Source: Intoshia linei
Lineage: Eukaryota; Orthonectida; Rhopaluridae
Direction of reading: 5' to 3'
Assembly (NCBI GenBank): GCA_001642005.1
Contig: LWCA01000075.1
Coordinates: 1 to 59,927 of the forward strand
Length of the DNA stretch: 59,927 nt
Made by a program: the position numbers and the translations under genes. This document shows positions 34,028 to 46,400 of this stretch, piece after piece (positions within the stretch are counted from its first letter, which is position 1; each line of letters begins with the position of its first letter). The notes below the pieces were generated by a model. The model did no database searches. It was not told the DNA's origin and was given only the letters and a program-made list of their open reading frames with translations.

Positions 34028-37000
34028 ATGTCAAGTGATAGTTCAAAATTATCAAGCTTTCAGAACCATTCTGAAAAAAGCAAAATGAAATCTCTTCTCA
34101 GTGATAAATCCACCTTTTATGATCAATCCGTTGCTTCAAATGATTCCAATTCAGAACATACCAAAGCAACGTGTTCAGAACAGTCGCATCAAGTTAATGC
34201 TTTTACAGGTTTTATTAATTATATTATTTGTTAAAATACATACATTAATTTCATTTAGACATTTATCAAGATACTCATGAAATATTGGGACAAGGCGCCT
34301 TTGGCGCAGTAAAATGTTATTTAAATACTAAAGACAAAAACGAATATGCTGTGAAAACTGCTTCTCTTTCCGAGTATGAAGCATCCAATTCTCTTTACAA
34401 TGAAATTCAAATTGCATACATTTGTCGAAATCATAATAATACTCTCAGAATCCATGGAGCATTTATGGATGATACAAAGTAAGAAAATTATTTTTTAAAT
34501 TATATACTTGACAATAAAACGGGTCTTAGAAAATAAGTGGTGTAGTCGTATGGTCAAAGGCATTTGATATTTTGATTGATAACAAATATTTGCAAATTAA
34601 TCAAGATGTTTTTTATTTATAACTGATACTGGAGTGTCTAAAAATGGTTAGATTGAGTATTTTAAAACTTTTACTGTATCAGAATCTGTACAGTTTTATG
34701 TTACTACAAATATACATTAGTACCCTTCTACTCAATTTCCCTTTATTCTATTTTTTCAGTTTTCCAAATGTTAAATTTTCATAATTGACTGTCACAAGTT
34801 TTTTCCAATTGAGGGAACTGCGACCAATGTACAGTGTGGTAAAGAATTATTTACTTATTTATTAATATGCCCGTAACTTTTGACTCAATGAAGATATTTT
34901 AAAATAATGTATATCATTCGAGAATAAAATACTACGTTTGTATTCTTATAACTGTAGTTTTCCCTTTTTCATTCTTAATTGATCACCATTTAATTAATTA
35001 AATTCACAGAAATATTTTATGATAAACAAATATTTACTCATTATTAAAAAGTTTAAATTTGGACATAAAAACTTACTTTAATTATAAATTTTGATTCAAA
35101 TATAATTATGTTCATCCGGCATGGTCAAAAGTACAAGTGATTTCAAACAAGGTATGATAATTAGTTACCACAAAGAGGGTTATTCAGGTCGGAAAATTGC
35201 TAAAAAAATAGGTGTATCCCAAAAAACTGTTAGCAATATAGTCAAAAAATTTAAAGAAACTAGTGCTACTGAAACTTTAAAAAGATCTGGAGGACCCATA
35301 ATAGCTAATTCGACATTATTAAACTATATTGAAACTGAAACTTTAAATAATAGTAGAATTTCTTCTCGAAAGATGTCGAAAAAAGTGGAAGAAAAGTTCA
35401 ATATCAATGTTTCTTATAATTCAGTTAGAAATTATAGAAATAGTTTAGGCATTCATGCATATAAACCCATATCAAGTCAAAAATTGGAACCTAAACATAT
35501 CAATAGTAGAATCATTGAAAGCAAGAAATACGTTTTTATGGCAGAATCTACTATTAAAACAATTATTTTCAGTGATAAGAGCAAATTTAACCTAATACAT
35601 GCTAATGGAAATGTTCAAATATGGAGAAAACCCAATGAAAGTTTTTTTGAAAAAATATGAATTTTACAAAAAACTTTGGAAGTGGTTCATTGATGATTTC
35701 TGGTTGTTTTTCATATGCAGGGATTGGGAAATCCATTTCATTGATAAAAGGATGAATGAAATTGATTACTGTGACATTCTTTCTCGCAACTTATTTGCAT
35801 CAGTAGAAAAAATGGACCTAGACACATACATTTTGCAACGATTTCAAAAACACATTAAAACTTGCAAAACAATTTTTTCAGCACCATGTCATTGAATTAT
35901 TGTCATGGCCCTCGCAATCACCGGATATGAACCCAATTGAAAATCTTTGGTACATTATTAAGTCAAAAATAGCTTGTGCCCAGCCAAATAATTTACAAGT
36001 ACTAAAAACTTTAATAGAAAAGTATTGGTATGAAACAAGCGATGTTATTTGCACAAAGCTTGGATTAAGTTTCAAAAAGAGATCATTAAAACTCTACAAA
36101 GCAAAAGGAAAACATTTTGAGACTTAAAATTGTTAAATAAATTGTTTATTTATTATTTAGTAAATACTTGTTTATCAAAAAAAATTGATGTGAATTTAAT
36201 TAATTAAATGGTGATCAATTAAGAATGAAAAATGGAAAACTGTACTGATAAGAATACGGGTGTAGTATTTTCTTGTTGAATGATATACAATATTTTGAAA
36301 TATCTTCATTCAGTCAAAAGTTATGGGCATATTAATAAATAAGTAAATAATTCTTTACCACACTGTATATTTTAGAAGCCCTCCTTTAAATATTAGTAAT
36401 GCATTTTTTAAAATTTTTTAAAATTTTAAAGTTTCTTTTTTTCTGTAAGGTCTGTTCGTATGAACGAACATTTATGAACTGCTGCAACGGTTTTTGTATA
36501 TAAACTTTTTTATTTTAATATTTTTAATATACACGATTTTTATTATAGACGTTTTCAATTGTTAAAACTATGTAGCTAACTAAAACTATATAGGAGTAGA
36601 AGTAAACAATACTCCTATTGATTGCAAATATACTCCTATCGATTGCAAACATAACCTTATTGCTGAAAACATAGTCTTAACAATTGAAAACGTCCATATG
36701 GAGACATTTTTTCATCATTTCATTACATTGTACATTTTACTACAAAACTATGATAATTTATAGGCCTTTTTTTAAATTTTTTTATTTTGAAACTATACTC
36801 AATACCGCCACTATATTATCATTCTTTTACTATATGGCTCCTATTAATGCATAGTAACCGTATCCATGATATATTCAGTATAACTTAAACTCTCTATACT
36901 GGCATAAATATTGAAATACCGAAATAGTATGTATATAAATTTTACTTTGTTGCAACTTTTTAGTTTCCCTAATTGTGACTAAAAAAAAATTAAAAAATTG

Positions 37001-40000
37001 ATTCAAATTATCAGATTAACTTTAAATTTCAAGGCTTCAACTGGCTGTTATGGAAAATATATTTCGAAGGTCAGAGGAAATAATGGTACAAATCAACAAT
37101 GTTGATTTAACATAAAATTACAGATTACTAAATTTTAAGGAAGCGTTTATGATCAATCTATGATGATTATGAATATGATGCATGATGCTATGATTCTATC
37201 TGTGAAACCATTTATTCAAATTCAGTTTATTCGGTATAAAAAGTAAAAAAAATCATACATGTTGTCAAAATACCAAATTACCTTTTATATAAAAATAAAA
37301 TCAGTCATATAGCTTTGAAAAACATATTTTTATACAGTTATTAAAATCGTAAGCATTATCTAATTTTAACTACAAAAACTTAATTCTTCATGGTCAAAAT
37401 CACAAATTACATATTATTTTTAAAAAAAAACAACATGTTGCTACTGTCTTTTCTCGATTATAAGCAGACCCCTGAAATAAAAATTTTCAGTGAAATTTTT
37501 AACTAAATAAAATTTGAATATAAGCAGTTTCTGCTTGTATTCGATAGTAATTAATTTAAACAAAAAATAGAAAACATATCAATTTATTTCTAAAAAATAA
37601 CTTCTTTCATACAATAGAATGTCTAATTTATAAGTTTATACTAATTAGAAAAAACTTTTAGTGTATTTTTTATATTTTTCGAGGCCTGCTTAAAAGTCTG
37701 CTTGTTTTTGATTATAAGTATTTTTCCTTCTACTCTCGAATATAAGAAGATTTCTTATAATTGAGAAAAGACAGTAGAATTTAAAAATTTTTTTAAATTC
37801 ACACATTTCTATATGGCCACAATTTCAATATCAGCAAATAAAATTTTCCTTATTAATAGTATGTAAATGAAAAAGAGTTAATTCTGCCCGCCCATGTCGT
37901 CCATCCAGTCCATCTAATTAAATTAAACTTAAATTAGATATGTATAATGCAGTAATGCCGTTAATTCATACTTATATAAATTAAAAGTTTATAAAGGTTT
38001 GCGTTTTCGTCTGTGTGTAACCATTTATACAAGTGGTTCCCGATTGGGGTCCTTGGATCCATTAGGTCCAAAACTATATGCTTGGGTCCGTGAGATTCAA
38101 ATAAAATTATAAAAAAAATTTATTAACTTTTGTTTATTTTTAATATTTATTACAAAGTTGTCAGATTATGGGAATTTATACCTAAGCCTAGGCGACAGCT
38201 ACATTATTATTTCAAAAATCCCACTTTTATCCGACCATTAATAAAATTTAATAAAAAATACCATTTATTCTAAAAAAATCTAAAAATCTAATTTATTGAT
38301 ATTTTTTTGAAAAACACGATTTTACCAAATCTAATTCAGTGTCTCCTGACTGTGAGGCCTAGGAATTTCACGAATTTATTGAAAAATAATAATTAAATAA
38401 TTTTTAATAATTATGAAAAATGTAATGTTAATTTTTTACAAAACTAGTTTGATTGTTATATACTTTGTACAAACATCAGCTAGCTCTGTAATAATTTTAA
38501 AACCGATTTTTAATTGATTTTATGTTATTGATGTTGTGATTTATAATAATACTTATGATTTTAAAAATTATCCAGAATTTATGTTTTATAAAAATCTGTA
38601 ACCTTTTTCATTTTTAAAAATGAGTTATTTGAGGTTTGAAAATATATGTTTCTGAGGTTGAGATTTACGACAATGTTAATGATGTTAAAACGTCACAAAC
38701 GTCAGAATTTATGCTCTTTTAAAAATTATAAGATTGATTTTATCATTTATTAAAAAAATAATTTATGTTTTTGTCCCTGAAGAACTCAATTCTTAAAATG
38801 TAATTTGAGATAAAAGATAACTCTCCAAAAACTGTATTATAAATATAGTTTTATTTAATTCTAGAACTTTTATTTTTTTAATTTATTTGAAAGGGGTAAC
38901 ACACACATACATTATGAAATACAATTAACAATTATGTTTTTTCTATGGATTTTTTCAATGTCATGTGTTACTATGCAGTATCATTTAAAAAAAATCGTCG
39001 ATGGCAAGTTTGTCTGTTTAAAAACATTAAAATCCAATAAAATGATATAATCTGTGAGATGCTCGAATATTGTATATTGTAATGAAATGGATGGAAATTA
39101 AAAACAATTTTTTTCAAAAATTTAATTTACTCGTTTATATTTAGGATATATGCCGTATTTGCAAAAATACATGGAGGTACACTTGAAAATCGAATTAGTA
39201 TAAATGGATGCATTTCCGAATTTGATGCTAGCAATGTAACGAGAGATATTATAAGTGCTATTGAATTTCTACATTCAAAATTTATCGTACATAGAGATAT
39301 TAGTACAAACAATATTCTTTGCAAAAATTCTAATTTGGTATATCATTAATGTATATAGTGTATATAATATACACTTTTAATCGAAATTTCCACTTTATGT
39401 TCTTTATGGGGATTTTAAGGGCATTTATTTATTTATTTTTAAATTTTGTAAATAAATAATCCTAGAACACCTTTCAAAATTTGATTAAATAATATCCTCA
39501 AACCCACTTTTAATCTTTTAAAAAAAATTCCAAAAAAACTTTGTACAATTAGTTAATTATTAAGATACAATTAAATTATTTTTAATATTTTGTCACACAG
39601 ATAACTCCAGTTTGTTTATGTGATTTCAACTCATCTTCCCAAACAAAAGATCGCAAAAGACACAGACTAAAATCATTCAGAGGGACACCTGACTACATAG
39701 CACCCGAAGTAATATCAGTATTGACAACAACAAACGCATACTACGATAAGAGATGTGACATATGGAGGTAAATAAAAGTTTATATATACAAAATGTAACA
39801 AACTAAACAATATAATTTTGTATAATTGTTAAAATAATATTATTAATAGTATTGTAGTACAATAATTGTACACTAATTAATTAATCACTAGCTATGTAAA
39901 TTCATACATAATTGAAAATGTTTAGTTTTGGCGTAGTGCTCTATCAAATGTTATGCGGTAGAATCCCTTTCAACGGAGATTGTAAATCAAACTGCGACTG

Positions 40001-40946
40001 GAAACATGGGGGAGAATGTGCCGACTGTGAAAGCTTAACATTTGAACAGATTTTAAAAGGACATTTAAGTTTTTTTGGAGAATGGAGATATGTCAACAGT
40101 ACAGCAAAAGATTTGATTCGAGCAATGTTGACTGTTGACCCTAAATACAGAACAACTGCATCGAAAATATTGAAACATAGTTGGGTTCAAAATCAGGGAT
40201 ATAACAACAAAATAATTAAAATTCCGTCATACTATTTCTTGCTCAGTAAAATGTACATTAAAGGATTTGCGAATGATTATCGTTTAATGAAAACTTGGCC
40301 ATTTAGTAAAAAATACCCGTCCTTTGCAAAACGTACAGCACCCAACGAAACTAATCATTACTCGGATTCGCAATCTGAAACCACAGTAAACGTTTCAAGT
40401 AGCATTTATTTGGATTTGGATGACGAAAATATTGACCAAATTAATAAAAAACGTGAACATTCAAACCAATTTTCAATTAGTACGACCTATTCGACGGAAA
40501 TAAATTGCAACTTGGCACGTTCCGTCACTTTTACAGTTTCAAATGATATACTTAGCTATAGAACTGATAAAATTGACACTCCATTAGCGCAGTCTTTATT
40601 AATTTTACCTTCCAAATTACAAAAATATTATCCTTCTTCAATTCAAAATCTAAACTGTAAAAAAAATAAAAATCCTTTACGTCATCATTCCAACCCCATG
40701 TTTAAATCAAAAAGTATGCACAATATCTATGATAAAAAAAATTACTTCACATTGAAACCATCCAATTATGCAAATTCTGACACATCCACCTTGCAAACTA
40801 GATATAAATATAAATATTGGAATTACAGAATGAGTGTAATTGCTAGCAAAGATAAGAAACCCACTGGCAATGGTTTTACTATTAAAACAAAGAAATTTTT
40901 CGAATATATCAAAAATACTTTTAAGGCTTGTATGACTTGTGAATAA
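34028..40946 (+). CDS. MKNK: MNK-type (MAPK-interacting) kinase with divergent motifs
   Basis: Five exons (34028-34208, 34259-34478, 39145-39337, 39601-39767, 39926-40946) give 593 residues. MNKs phosphorylate eIF4E downstream of ERK/p38. Assignment rests on the order of MNK hallmarks: IYQ-x5-ILGQGAFGAV, EYAVK (Lys93), the VFAKIHGGTL hinge, and YYDKRCDIWSFGVVLYQMLC. It also has the family's cysteine-rich insert CKSNCDWKHGGECADC and then RAMLTVDPKYRTTASKIL. The catalytic loop reads HRDISTNN (Asp185, Asn190) with Ser187 where Lys is normal. The MNK-specific DFD motif is DFN (206-208). The long C-terminal tail (about 330-593) is Ser/Asn-rich and has no obvious MAPK-docking motif. Intron 2 is 4.7 kb and carries a Tc1 element, two MITEs, a hAT-type copy and a Helitron. 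It could be a weakly active or specialised MNK. Confidence 0.88.
34832..36365 (+). mobile_element. Tc1-like transposon, nearly intact, in MNK intron 2
   Basis: It is flanked by TA (34830-34831 and 36366-36367). The ends CAGTGTGGTAAAGAATTATT and its reverse complement belong to near-identical inverted repeats of about 200 bp. The transposase runs in the plus direction from 35121. It has an N-terminal HTH (GRKIAKKIGVSQKTVSNIVK), a first catalytic region FSDKSKFNL, and the last catalytic region SWPSQSPDMNPIENLW near 35912-35960. The frame shifts at about 35650 and again near 35890, so the enzyme is disrupted, but the DNA ends look young. Length 1,534 bp, same strand as the host gene. Confidence 0.9.
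35121..36127 (+). pseudogene. Tc1-like transposase, frameshifted
   Basis: The DDE transposase of the element above is read in three segments: 35121-35660 (179 codons), an internal frame about 35640-35880, and 35900-36127 ending GKHFET. Paired HTH and catalytic Asp/Asp/Glu regions are recognisable (IFSDKSKF; PDMNPIENLW). The central QDNAP-type motif is not recognisable in one frame. Probably inactive without repair. Confidence 0.8.
36548..36694. mobile_element. Short palindromic MITE in MNK intron 2
   Basis: Inverted ends GACGTTTTCAATTGTTAA and TTAACAATTGAAAACGTC enclose 147 bp, next to TA on the left. Three copies of ACTCCTATNGATTGCAAA lie inside. No coding capacity. Confidence 0.6.
37444..37774. 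mobile_element. TA-flanked mariner-like MITE in MNK intron 2
   Basis: Ends CTGTCTTTTCTCGATTATAA and TTATAATTGAGAAAAGACAG are inverted repeats flanked by TA on both sides (37442-37443, 37775-37776), as for Tc1/mariner elements. 331 bp, non-coding. Confidence 0.75.
38030..38345. mobile_element. Truncated hAT-type MITE (relative of 11821-12209)
   Basis: CAAGTGGTTCCCGATTGGGG followed by the reverse complement of the 11821-12209 element body (shared CCTAGGCGACAGCTACATTA and ATCCCACTTTTATCC blocks). The far end is not recognisable. Confidence 0.6.
38444..38925 (-). mobile_element. Helitron-like element in MNK intron 2
   Basis: Minus-strand copy with CTAG at 38444-38447, hairpin GATTGTTATATACTTTGTACAAAC, and the shared CAGCTAGCTCTG segment. 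The 5' region ends in the ACACACACATAC tract near 38925. Confidence 0.6.
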
Positions 40947-43426
40947 CAATAAATTTACTCACATGTGCTCAATAAATTTTATCGTTATTTCAATCCAATC
41001 CTGTAAAATACGGTAAGTCCAACTATATTGTATTGCCAAATATGAAATATATGTAAATTTTGCCAAGATTAATAGTGTTGATAAAATAAATTAATTCATT
41101 TTCTCAATTTTTTGTGTTAATTGTAAATGATTTGTAAAAAATTAAATTAAATTCATCAGCAGATAAGATTATTTACTAGTATATCAAAAAACTTATATAA
41201 AACTAGGTTCACTGTTATGTACTTTGTACAAACAGCTAGCTTGTCGAGGGCAGACTTTTTTAATTTTACTTAAAAAATAAATTCAATCATACAAATTTTA
41301 CTTAAAAATGCTACATTCACTATTATCAAATTTTAAAGAAGTGGATCCCAAATTTTTATACTTTAAAAAATTAAAAAAAACAATACAAAAAAACGTATAA
41401 ACACTACAATCCCATTAACGGTTAAACTACAGAAAAATTAAAATATTAAATAAACCGTTATTTTTTTTTTATGTGTATATTCAGTATCTGCTATCGATAA
41501 GTAAAAAATATTTTTTATCAATAATTAACCGACTCAAAACTTTAAAAACATATTTCGGGTCAATTTTACCAACCTTTTAATAACGATAAAAATTGCGTAA
41601 CAATGAAAAAAACTGAAGGAATCAATTTATGAGATTTTCACCCATATCTCTTTATTATAAATGTGTAGACATTCAATGCTCACTTTATTTGAAATTGTAA
41701 GACAAATGTTTAATTTTTAGTTTTTAATTTTAATCAAACATTTGATAAATATTGGTTGATAATATATTAAAAATTATTTTTCACCGGGAATGCGTAGATT
41801 TCTGGGGTTAAAATTTTGTATTTATATCAACTGGAATAAGCTGTATTAGAATAATCATTTTTTTAATTGTACGACCGTTAATTATTTCAAATTTTTGGTT
41901 TTAATAAAATAATATAATTAAAAAATGAATAATAAAGTGCTTTTTTGACCATGAAGGCGTCACTTAATCAAAAATGAAATTTTTTTATGTGTATTATCTG
42001 GATATAACTATAACATCCGTAATTTTTTTAAATTCTATGGGTGTTTTCATTTAAAAAAAAGGGTAATCTGGGTTTTTGACCGTGAAAATTACCTTTTTGA
42101 GGTTATTATTTATGATATTGCTAATGAATTTAAAAACCATTTCAGAATTTATGTTATATAAAATTATAAGACTGATTTAATTTTTACAAAAAAGGGTAAT
42201 TTGGGTTTTAACAGTGAAGATTTTGAAATTAAAAATTATCATAATATTGATGAATTTAAAACTTTTCATTAGAATGTGTTATTTTTATAATTCTAGGACG
42301 GATTTGCATTTAAAAACACAGGACAATTTGCGTTTTTAACCTTGAAGGACCTTTTACTCAATTTTTGAAATTGAAATTTGTGATAAACCATGACTCTGGA
42401 AAAACTGATATAAGAATATGGAATTTGTACAACAAAATACAAATAGATTTTGCAAATTATATATAAAGATTTGTGTTTCTGATATGAAATGTCGAAATTA
42501 TATTGTGTAACTCAGTTTAACATGACACGAAACAAATTTCTACTCATTTAAAATGAATATCATTTCAATAGTAAAATATATTGGATAACAACTAACATTT
42601 CCTATCTCTGAAATCGTGTATTATTTAATACATAACTGCAAATGGCAAATTTAAAAAATCATGTATTTAAACGAGATTTAATATTACATTGTATGCTTAC
42701 ATTTTTGAAGTTTTACCTTTTTTCGAAAAAAAGATGACTCGTTTTATAAACCATGATATACTATTATAATATAAAAATATATAGATTAACAGTTTGTGCA
42801 ATACACAATTTATATGCAACACTCGTATGTATTTTTAATACATTAGTAGTCAAAATTCATTATAAATCACAATAATAATGTTTTGATTGACCTTTGATCT
42901 ATTCTTTAAATTCATGAAGTACGTATACTTGCAAAATAACCTAATATACCATAAAAATTAAATGGTAATTAGTCAAATAATACTAAAAAAACGTTTATGT
43001 AATTCTACTGGAGAATCTGATACAATCAGTTTACTACAAGTCAAAAACCCATTTCACGGCATAAAAGTTTAAAATACACTGAAAGTAGATTAAAATATAA
43101 ATAAATAAAAATGTAGCCTAACTAGCAGATATAAAATATAACGCATTTAAAATTAAAATAAATAATGAGTTATTTACGAATAAACTGCTTTCCGAACAAA
43201 TTGCCCCAGATATACCAATCACATAGTAAAAAACTAGAATATCTATTATTCATTTTTGTTTAATTATTTATTGTGAATCTAATCAAAACAATATCAAAAT
43301 CTGATATTAATGTCGTTTATAATTGAATAATTTTCAATTTGATCCAATTCTGATCTAATTATTTATGTTCTCATATTGTAAATTTATAAACATAAGTTAT
43401 TCGTAAACAAAATAATTTGATTTAAA
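40947..43426. other. Intergenic region MNK to DCLK
   Basis: About half is a Helitron-like copy (41203 to about 42470). The last kilobase before DCLK is AT-rich and should contain its promoter. No additional gene is seen. Confidence 0.5.
41203..42470 (-). mobile_element. Long Helitron-like element with internal repeats
   Basis: Minus-strand CTAG at 41203-41206 with hairpin TTCACTGTTATGTACTTTGTACAAACAG and the shared CTAGCTTGTCGAGGGCAG. From 41940 to 42400 a unit of roughly 115 nt recurs, each beginning near AATTCTA and containing AAAAGGGTAATTTGGGTTTT and GACCNTGAAG. Confidence 0.65.
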
Positions 43427-46400
43427 ATGGAAATTGTTAAAAATAGGCTAAATTTAGCCGTAAATAATTTGGAAAAGGATTTTATCATTACCAAAAAATT
43501 TGCACATGATAAATCTCGGTTTAAGAATAAAGTTGGGAAAAGGCTTAAACTGTATGCAAATGGAAATAAATATTTTAACGGAAATTTGTTTATTTTGCAT
43601 GCGAGCAAATTTCTCAATTTACGTAAGTTTTTATAAAGAATCTATAAAGGTTACAACATTTACCATGTACTGTTGAATTATTTTTATTTTAGATGATTTA
43701 ATGTATGAAATTAATGAAACGTTTAAAGAAAGGATGAATTTACCTTTTGGGATAAGAAGGATATATACTGCTCAAGACGGTTCTCCCATTCTTAATTTAA
43801 AACAATTTGAAGACGGTGGTCAATATGTTTGTGCCGGATATGAGGGGTTTCATAAAATGGACTACATAAAAACATATAATAAACCAAAATGGGGTATTTT
43901 ATTCAATCATACAATTTATTTATTCATAATATATCGCATGGCTGAGGCTCATCTAGCATTTAACGTTCTTATAAAATTTTGATGTGAGCTTTAGAAGGTG
44001 ATTGGATTGTCGGCTAAGGTTGAGAGGTTTACGATTTTGGGGAACGTTTATTTTCTTTATTGTAATAAAAATGAACCATTTCTTTAACATTTGGTTGAAT
44101 TGATTTTTATATTAGTGAGTTAAACATTGAAAAGATACAATCAATTAAATAACCTTTAAATCAATAATTTTGACGGTATTGTGATTTTTCTGATGATGAT
44201 GAGTCTGGGTGAGAAAATTTAAAAAAAATAAATTAATAAACATTGACCCCTAAACCAGACTGATCAACTTGATTATTTAGATATTTAGAGAATACTAGGC
44301 ATCTACTATATAGATTCACCCAAAGGGTGTACAATCGATTTTTAGGTACACATAACTATTTTTATTATTAGTTGATTAAAAAAACTAAATTTAACAAAAT
44401 CACAAGATCTCAGATAGATAAAAAAGTTTTGGACATATTTTGAATCAAAGAATATACTAAAAATTTAAAAATCAGATATGCTTGCGATACCGGAGTAAGT
44501 CTATGAAAAATTGAGATATGATTCACTTCTTTACTTTGAAGCAATAAAAACGTTCGCATTATAAAATGTTCCAATAAATTTATTTTGTAGTTTAAATCGG
44601 GGCTTCTTAACTACCCGTCCGCTAATTTAATAATATTAATTTAAGGTATGCATGTGAAGTCCTCTATCAAATATTATAATTTATAACGGCTAAATTTTGA
44701 ATAAATTTTTAAATCAAAAAATTGTAAAAATACAAAACTAATTTAAAAATTTTTTTATAATAATAATTTTTACATATACTCGCGATCGACAGAAAAAATT
44801 TATGGGTCTACCTGTTACATGCCATGATTAAATTAGAGTTTTCTAACCATGTGACTCCTTTGTACCGATAACAGGTGTAAATTTTAATTAATTTTTAAAC
44901 AATATAACATAAGTGGTTTTCAACATAAACAAATCGCGGTTTCTTGTTAATTTGCAACAAATATTGTGTTTATAATATATTTTTAATATTGTATATATAT
45001 TTTCTCTGACCGGAAACTATTGCATAAAATTGAAAAAACGTTAATTGAGAAAATTTTATTTTTAAAAAGTACATAATTCTACCTTTCTGAAAATTTTATC
45101 AAAATTAAAATAGAGTCAAATTTTGTCATGGGAAAGAATAACTAAAAGAAATTGATAATGAACGCACAATACTTGTTTATAATTGCTAACCCTATTCATT
45201 ATTAATAGCGTTAAATTTAAAAGTAACTCATTTTAACATGCACCTAGTACACCAACGGCCGTGGAGAGCTAGCAGTATGCGGTCAGATGGAAATTGTTGG
45301 CCTATATAAATTTTTTTTTAAAAATACAGCGTACATACGCTATTTAATCCAGGGGTGGACAACCTTATGATGGTAATGGTCTGGTGGTATATTCTGATAA
45401 TTTGTCGGGTTGGACACATTAAAAATTATAAAATTTATTACCCACTGTTAATATTCAGTAAAATGACTGTGGATTAAAAAAATAAAATCTCTAAATATAA
45501 AAAAATATTTAAAAAGTATTATGCATGTATTATGGATGAAATCATTTCGCGGACAGTACGTTGCCCATCCTTGTTCTGCAAAATTATAATCTAATTTTTC
45601 AGTAAGTTAATTAACAAGACAAATTTGTAAATATTTTCCTTTAAATAGGAATATTTAGAATAGCCGTACGCCATAGTGTGGGAGATTGTAAAGTTTCCAA
45701 ATTTAGACAGAATTTAGACACATTTAGGGGGGTAAATGGGTGAATTAGATCTCAATTCCTTCAATCGATATTTATAATACATTTTTCCGGTTATGCCCGA
45801 CTAGAGGCCAGGCGTTCACTGATTTTAATACACCAGTTGAATACCTAGTTGCGCCAATAAATTTAAAATGCATTAATGACTTTTAATTAACTTATCATAC
45901 ATTATATTATATTGGAAATGTAAAAAGTTTTGAAAATATAAAGTATACTGTTAAAATTATAAATATAAGTCTTCAATACGAAAAATTAAAAATTAAATAA
46001 AAAATAATCGATAAAAAACATTAAATCAGTTAATTAGTATACACATTTAAAACATATACATGTGAATAATTAATCATTCAACACATTTTGTCAGATAATT
46101 CAAATACGGTTCATTTCATCTGACCGATTTGTTACTGTAAAAAATAATTAAGTAAAATAATAGAAACCAAATAATTTAGTAATAAATTATAGTTAACAAG
46201 AACACGTACAAGATTTAGTGATTTTAAAGGTGATAATATGACTAAAATTTGTGAATCATAAAACCAAATTAAATAAAATATGTTAATGATGATAATTTCA
46301 TGATTAAATAATGAATTAATGATGAAATTATTTTGAATAATTAAAAAATCTATACATTCATTAAAAAGATGATTTAAATGTGTTAAAAAATGTAATTTGA

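Noticed and set aside
43701-43982. Possible separate small gene
   Set aside because: It is exon 2 of DCLK; the DCX domain continues in phase from exon 1 (43427-43622).
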